Assembly: GCF_014530035.1 (NCBI RefSeq)
Contig: NZ_JACVMX010000001.1
Coordinates: forward strand, 62,001 to 126,000
Source: Leucobacter sp. cx-328
GTDB lineage: Bacteria; Actinomycetota; Actinomycetes; Actinomycetales; Microbacteriaceae
Direction: 5' to 3'
DNA: 64,000 nucleotides
How positions within the stretch are numbered: position 1 is the stretch's first letter; each line of letters begins with the position of its first letter. The notes below the pieces were generated by a model. That model saw only the letters and a list, made by a program, of their open reading frames with translations. It was not told the origin of the DNA and did not search any database. The position numbers and the translations under genes are program-made. This document shows, piece after piece, positions 60,298 through 64,000 of the stretch.

Positions 60298-63200
60298 ATG
60301 AAGCTCCAGACAACGGTAGTGACGCATGACGGAAACCCTCGCGACATCAGTATCGAATTCGCGGCGACGAGTACAGCATCGGAGGTGAGCTCCGCGCTAA
60401 TTCGCACAGGTATGACCGGCAACTCTGAGTTGGAAAGGATCGCGCTTCACAATGCCGCACCGCTCACGTTGAGTGTGCGCGCTGCTGGACAGGCAGGGGA
60501 GTGGATCTGCGATCCACATTCCCTCATGAGCGGGATGACAAACGCCTTGGGCGCAACCATACGCCCGATGCTTGAGCAAGCGGTCCGTGTCGATGCGGTG
60601 CGCGAGATACAGCCCGTAGGCGAAGCGGAAGTGCTCAACGGTGAGCAGCAGGGCGCAAAGTTCAGTCTTGTGCCTGGGGCAAACGTGATTGGACGTGAAC
60701 CTGGGAGCAGAATTCGGCTGCTTGATCAGAGCGTCTCGCGGAAGCACGCGGTGCTGGAAGTAATGAACATGGGCAGCATGGAGCTACGTGACCTTGGTTC
60801 CGCGAATGGCCTTCTCATCGAAAATCAGCAGGTAAAGAGCGTCCGAATTGAAGCGGTCACCAATGTAGAAATAGGCACGATCAGTCTGCGGATCACGCCC
60901 TGGGGAGCGCGACCTGTCGCTGCCTATCAACAGGCGCATGAGCCGCACGTGCGAAGCCCCCGCGTGGAACAGAGATTCCCTGATTCGGAACGTGAGCTGC
61001 CGGCGGCGCCGAAACCGCCTGAGCCGATGCGCGTGCCAACCGTCGGCCTAATTGCGCCCATTTTGTTGGGAGGGGCGATGTTCGCGTTTACCAAGTCGCC
61101 ACTCAGCCTTGTCATGATGGCGTTCTCCCCGCTGATGATGCTGGGAACCTGGCTCGACAATAGGTCTACTGGGAAGCGTAGGTTCAGGCGGCAAAACAAA
61201 CAATTCACCGTTGAGCTTGGACTGGGGAAACAGGAACTACAGGACCTTGCGATAGAGGAGGTCGCAACAAGAAATGAGGAACACCCAAAGAAGCAGATAA
61301 CAGATCACGCTGTGGCAGTGCGTGGTGAGTATCTGTGGACACGGAGGCCTGAACACGAAGCCTTTCTTTCGGTGAGGCTCGGAGAAGGAATGCTGCCGAG
61401 TCGAACACAAGTGAAGCTACCGAAGCGGAATGAAGCCCCGGCAGAGCTCTGGAGCCTGCTCAAGTCTGTGAATGATGCTCACGAGGATGTGGGCCCGGTT
61501 CCCGTCGTGGAGAAGCTCACCGTGTGCGGGGCGTTAGGGGTCGCTGGTGAGCTGGCCCATGTGACGCGAATTACACAGGCCCTGGTCACTCAACTCGTGA
61601 CGCTCCACTCGCCGTTGGAGGTCGGGGTAGTGAGTTTCATCGATGAGCGGATGGAACAGGGTTGGTCGTGGCTGAAATGGATACCCCACACTCGTGCAGC
61701 TGAACAAGCACTCGGGCAGTGGCCACTGACTGCGGTGAGAGGTAGTGACGAGAAGAAGGCAACGCTTGACCTCATCTCAACCGTCGAGGAGATCATTGAG
61801 CTCCGAAAGGCGGAGACCCGGTCTAGCGGTAGCGCCCGTCTGCTCCCCGCACTGGTGATCTTGGTGCTCGGTGACCCGGGGACAGCGCGAGCACGTCTCA
61901 TCGGGATCGCTGAGTGCGGACCCAGCGTGAGTGTTCACGTTATCTGGATGGCGGAGAGTTCAACCCAGCTGCCTGCAGCCTGCCGAACGTTTGTCACGGT
62001 AGATGCGCAAGGTGCCCGCGCGCACTTTGTTCAGGAACACAAGGTGGTCGCGCTCACGGGAGTCGAAGAGCCAGAACCCCAGGCAGCACACACGCTTGCG
62101 CGCATGCTCGCACCCATAGTGGACGCCGCCGGGATTGACCGGGTAAGCGTTGAACTGTCAAACAAAGTGAATCTCAGAGACATCATGCAGCAGGACATTC
62201 TGAGCGGGCCGGCCCCCATACAAGTTGCATGGCATCTTTCGGGGAGCCTGCACAGCAGCTGGGGAAGCCACCGTGCAGGCCAGACGGTGGCGCTCGCCGC
62301 AACTGTGGGGCAGGGGCCGGCGGGGCCGATCCGCCTCGATTTGAAAGCGGACGGCCCGCACGCCCTGGTCGGAGGGACAACCGGTGCCGGGAAGTCGGAG
62401 TTCCTGCAGACATGGATCATGAGCATGGCAGCGACGGTGAGTCCAGAGCGGCTGAACGTCTTGTTGGTCGACTACAAGGGTGGGGCGGCGTTTGCAGAAT
62501 GCGTGGATCTCCCGCACACGGTGGGACTCGTGACCGATCTCAGCCCGCACCTCGTTAGGCGGGCACTCACCTCGCTCCGGGCGGAACTGCGGAAACGGGA
62601 AGAGCTCCTCGCGGAGTACGGAGCCAAAGACCTCGCTGCGATGGAACGCGAGGGGAACCCGGCCGCGCCTCCGGCACTGGTCATCGTTATTGACGAGTTC
62701 GCTGCGCTCGCCGCAGAGATCCCGGAGTTCATCGACGGCGTAATCGACATCGCTCAGCGCGGAAGATCTCTCGGACTGCACCTCATCATGGCGACCCAGC
62801 GTCCGGCTGGCGTGATCAATGACAACCTTCGTGCAAATACCAACCTGCGGATCGCGCTCCGGATGGCCGACGAAGCCGACAGCAGAGACGTGGTTGGCAC
62901 AACAGAGGCAGCGCTCTTTCCATCAGAATTCCCGGGGCGGGCGATGCTGAAAACCGGACCCGGTCGTGTGACCCACTTTCAGAGTGGCTACCTGGGCGGG
63001 ACCGCGAGCGAAGCCGACAAGCAGGAGATCATCATTCGCTCTTTTGGCACGAGCGAGGGTGAGCCGTGGCCGATCAGCCCGGAAGAACGGCGGACGCGGA
63101 AACGACGAAAGCAGGCACGAGATATCGAGCGGCTTCGTGATGCGATCATCGACGCGAATCGGGACGAGGGGATCGCGCCGCCGAGGAGACCGTGGCTTGA

Positions 63201-64000
63201 CGAACTACCTAATCGATTGACGCTTCAACAGCTACAGCGGGTGAGAGTTGCCGAATCCGCGTTCGAGAGTTACAAACCTGGCGACAAGCCCCTGATTGGG
63301 CTGTGTGACGACCCCGAGCAGCAAGCGCAGTATCCGATCGCGCTGCACTTCGAGGCCGAGGGGAACCTTGTGTTGTACGGGGCGAGCGGCGCGGGCAAAA
63401 CCACGGCGTTGGTGTCGATCGCCGCGGAACTCAGTGATGCCGACGGCGCTACCCCAGTCGAGATCTACGGGATCGACGCGAGCAACGGAGGGCTCGCGTT
63501 ACTCGCGACGCTGCCAACGGTTGGTGCAGTTGCGCCGCTGCATGACGAGGAGCTGGTCGAGCGGATCCTGCGCAGGCTCACGGAGTACATCTCCGATCGC
63601 GGAAACCGATTCGCCGCGGCGCGTGCGGCCTCGCTCTCGGCCTATCGGACGGCGCGACCGGCGGATCGGTTACCCCGGGTGTTCCTGCTCGTTGACGGCA
63701 TTGCGGCCTTCCGGCAGGTTACAGAGCGTGACAGCGAATCTGCCAAAGTTATGGATGCGCTCGAGAAAATCATGATGCATGGACGCTCGGTGGGTGTGCA
63801 CGTGGTGTTGACGGCGGATCGGCCGGCAAGTATCCCGCATCGACTCTCATCCCACGTGCAGCAGCAGTTCACCCTGCGCCTCGCAAACGCGATAGATTAC
63901 GCCGCCGTCGAGGTGAAAGGGGATGCGCTTGAGGACTCCTGCCCTGGGCGTGCAATGGCCGCTGGCGATACCCGGCTGTTTCAGCTCGCGCTACCCGTGG
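60298..64000 (+). CDS. EssC-like type VII secretion ATPase with FHA domain (3' end outside window)
   Basis: This is the open frame from ATG 60298 (GGAG nine bases upstream) to the window edge, 1234 residues visible. After a beta-rich head, an FHA domain lies at about residues 118-205 with the phosphopeptide-binding G132-R133, S147-R148-K149-H150 and SANG. Two membrane helices follow near residues 246-285. The first FtsK/SpoIIIE domain has Walker A at 692-700 (GGTTGAGKS, K699) and Walker B with D799-E800; a second has Walker A at 1028-1035 (GASGAGKT) but LLVDG in place of DE. The FHA-TM-ATPase order is that of EssC. It would power export of the locus's substrates. Confidence 0.9.
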   Translation, partial: MKLQTTVVTHDGNPRDISIEFAATSTASEVSSALIRTGMTGNSELERIALHNAAPLTLSVRAAGQAGEWICDPHSLMSGMTNALGATIRPMLEQAVRVDAVREIQPVGEAEVLNGEQQGAKFSLVPGANVIGREPGSRIRLLDQSVSRKHAVLEVMNMGSMELRDLGSANGLLIENQQVKSVRIEAVTNVEIGTISLRITPWGARPVAAYQQAHEPHVRSPRVEQRFPDSERELPAAPKPPEPMRVPTVGLIAPILLGGAMFAFTKSPLSLVMMAFSPLMMLGTWLDNRSTGKRRFRRQNKQFTVELGLGKQELQDLAIEEVATRNEEHPKKQITDHAVAVRGEYLWTRRPEHEAFLSVRLGEGMLPSRTQVKLPKRNEAPAELWSLLKSVNDAHEDVGPVPVVEKLTVCGALGVAGELAHVTRITQALVTQLVTLHSPLEVGVVSFIDERMEQGWSWLKWIPHTRAAEQALGQWPLTAVRGSDEKKATLDLISTVEEIIELRKAETRSSGSARLLPALVILVLGDPGTARARLIGIAECGPSVSVHVIWMAESSTQLPAACRTFVTVDAQGARAHFVQEHKVVALTGVEEPEPQAAHTLARMLAPIVDAAGIDRVSVELSNKVNLRDIMQQDILSGPAPIQVAWHLSGSLHSSWGSHRAGQTVALAATVGQGPAGPIRLDLKADGPHALVGGTTGAGKSEFLQTWIMSMAATVSPERLNVLLVDYKGGAAFAECVDLPHTVGLVTDLSPHLVRRALTSLRAELRKREELLAEYGAKDLAAMEREGNPAAPPALVIVIDEFAALAAEIPEFIDGVIDIAQRGRSLGLHLIMATQRPAGVINDNLRANTNLRIALRMADEADSRDVVGTTEAALFPSEFPGRAMLKTGPGRVTHFQSGYLGGTASEADKQEIIIRSFGTSEGEPWPISPEERRTRKRRKQARDIERLRDAIIDANRDEGIAPPRRPWLDELPNRLTLQQLQRVRVAESAFESYKPGDKPLIGLCDDPEQQAQYPIALHFEAEGNLVLYGASGAGKTTALVSIAAELSDADGATPVEIYGIDASNGGLALLATLPTVGAVAPLHDEELVERILRRLTEYISDRGNRFAAARAASLSAYRTARPADRLPRVFLLVDGIAAFRQVTERDSESAKVMDALEKIMMHGRSVGVHVVLTADRPASIPHRLSSHVQQQFTLRLANAIDYAAVEVKGDALEDSCPGRAMAAGDTRLFQLALPV

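Overview
The window comes from a high-GC Gram-positive actinomycete, most likely the family Microbacteriaceae (Leucobacter-like). The support is the carD-ispD-ispF block with a divergent LpqE-like lipoprotein gene, a SenX3/RegX3/PhoU phosphate module, a PdtaS-type kinase, an Rv3235-family gene, a TopA with a Lys/Ala tail instead of zinc ribbons, and many genes that look leaderless (a -10 hexamer 6-7 bases before the start codon). No rRNA, tRNA, CRISPR array or insertion sequence was recognised.

Region 1 (1-25003) is a catabolic island whose sequence reads as less GC-biased than the rest. It holds a PLP class-III aminotransferase, a fumarylacetoacetate-hydrolase-family enzyme, a HyuA/HyuB pair, two Gfo/Idh/MocA dehydrogenases, a PucR regulator, an IolD-type TPP ring hydrolase, a semialdehyde dehydrogenase, two D-2-hydroxyacid dehydrogenases, an APC permease, a ribose-type ABC importer, a fused FAD/Fe-S D-2-hydroxyacid dehydrogenase and an IlvD/Edd dehydratase. 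iolB, iolC, iolE and iolJ are not present, so this is not the standard myo-inositol route. A recurring palindrome, TGTCCCA-N3-TGGGACA, precedes at least five of its transcription units and probably makes them one regulon. The substrate is unknown; a nitrogen-containing cyclitol or sugar acid is a reasonable guess.

Region 2 (25004-25822) is a decayed border without an intact gene.

Region 3 (25823-55692) is core chromosome: topA, tmk, a guanidinium exporter under a guanidine-III riboswitch, the purine genes purL, purQ, purS, purC, purD, purF and purM, tatA, ispF, ispD, carD, regX3-senX3 with divergent phoU, cysS, rlmB, a PdtaS-like kinase and proS. Three convergent gaps here and one gap after proS carry members of a roughly 100-bp palindromic intergenic repeat family.

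Region 4 (56185-64000, open at the right edge) is a type VII secretion locus: a WXG100 protein, a second small helical protein, a 665-residue protein with a C-terminal alpha/beta-hydrolase (putative effector), two tandem paralogous lipoproteins (putative immunity proteins) and an EssC-like ATPase with an N-terminal FHA domain.
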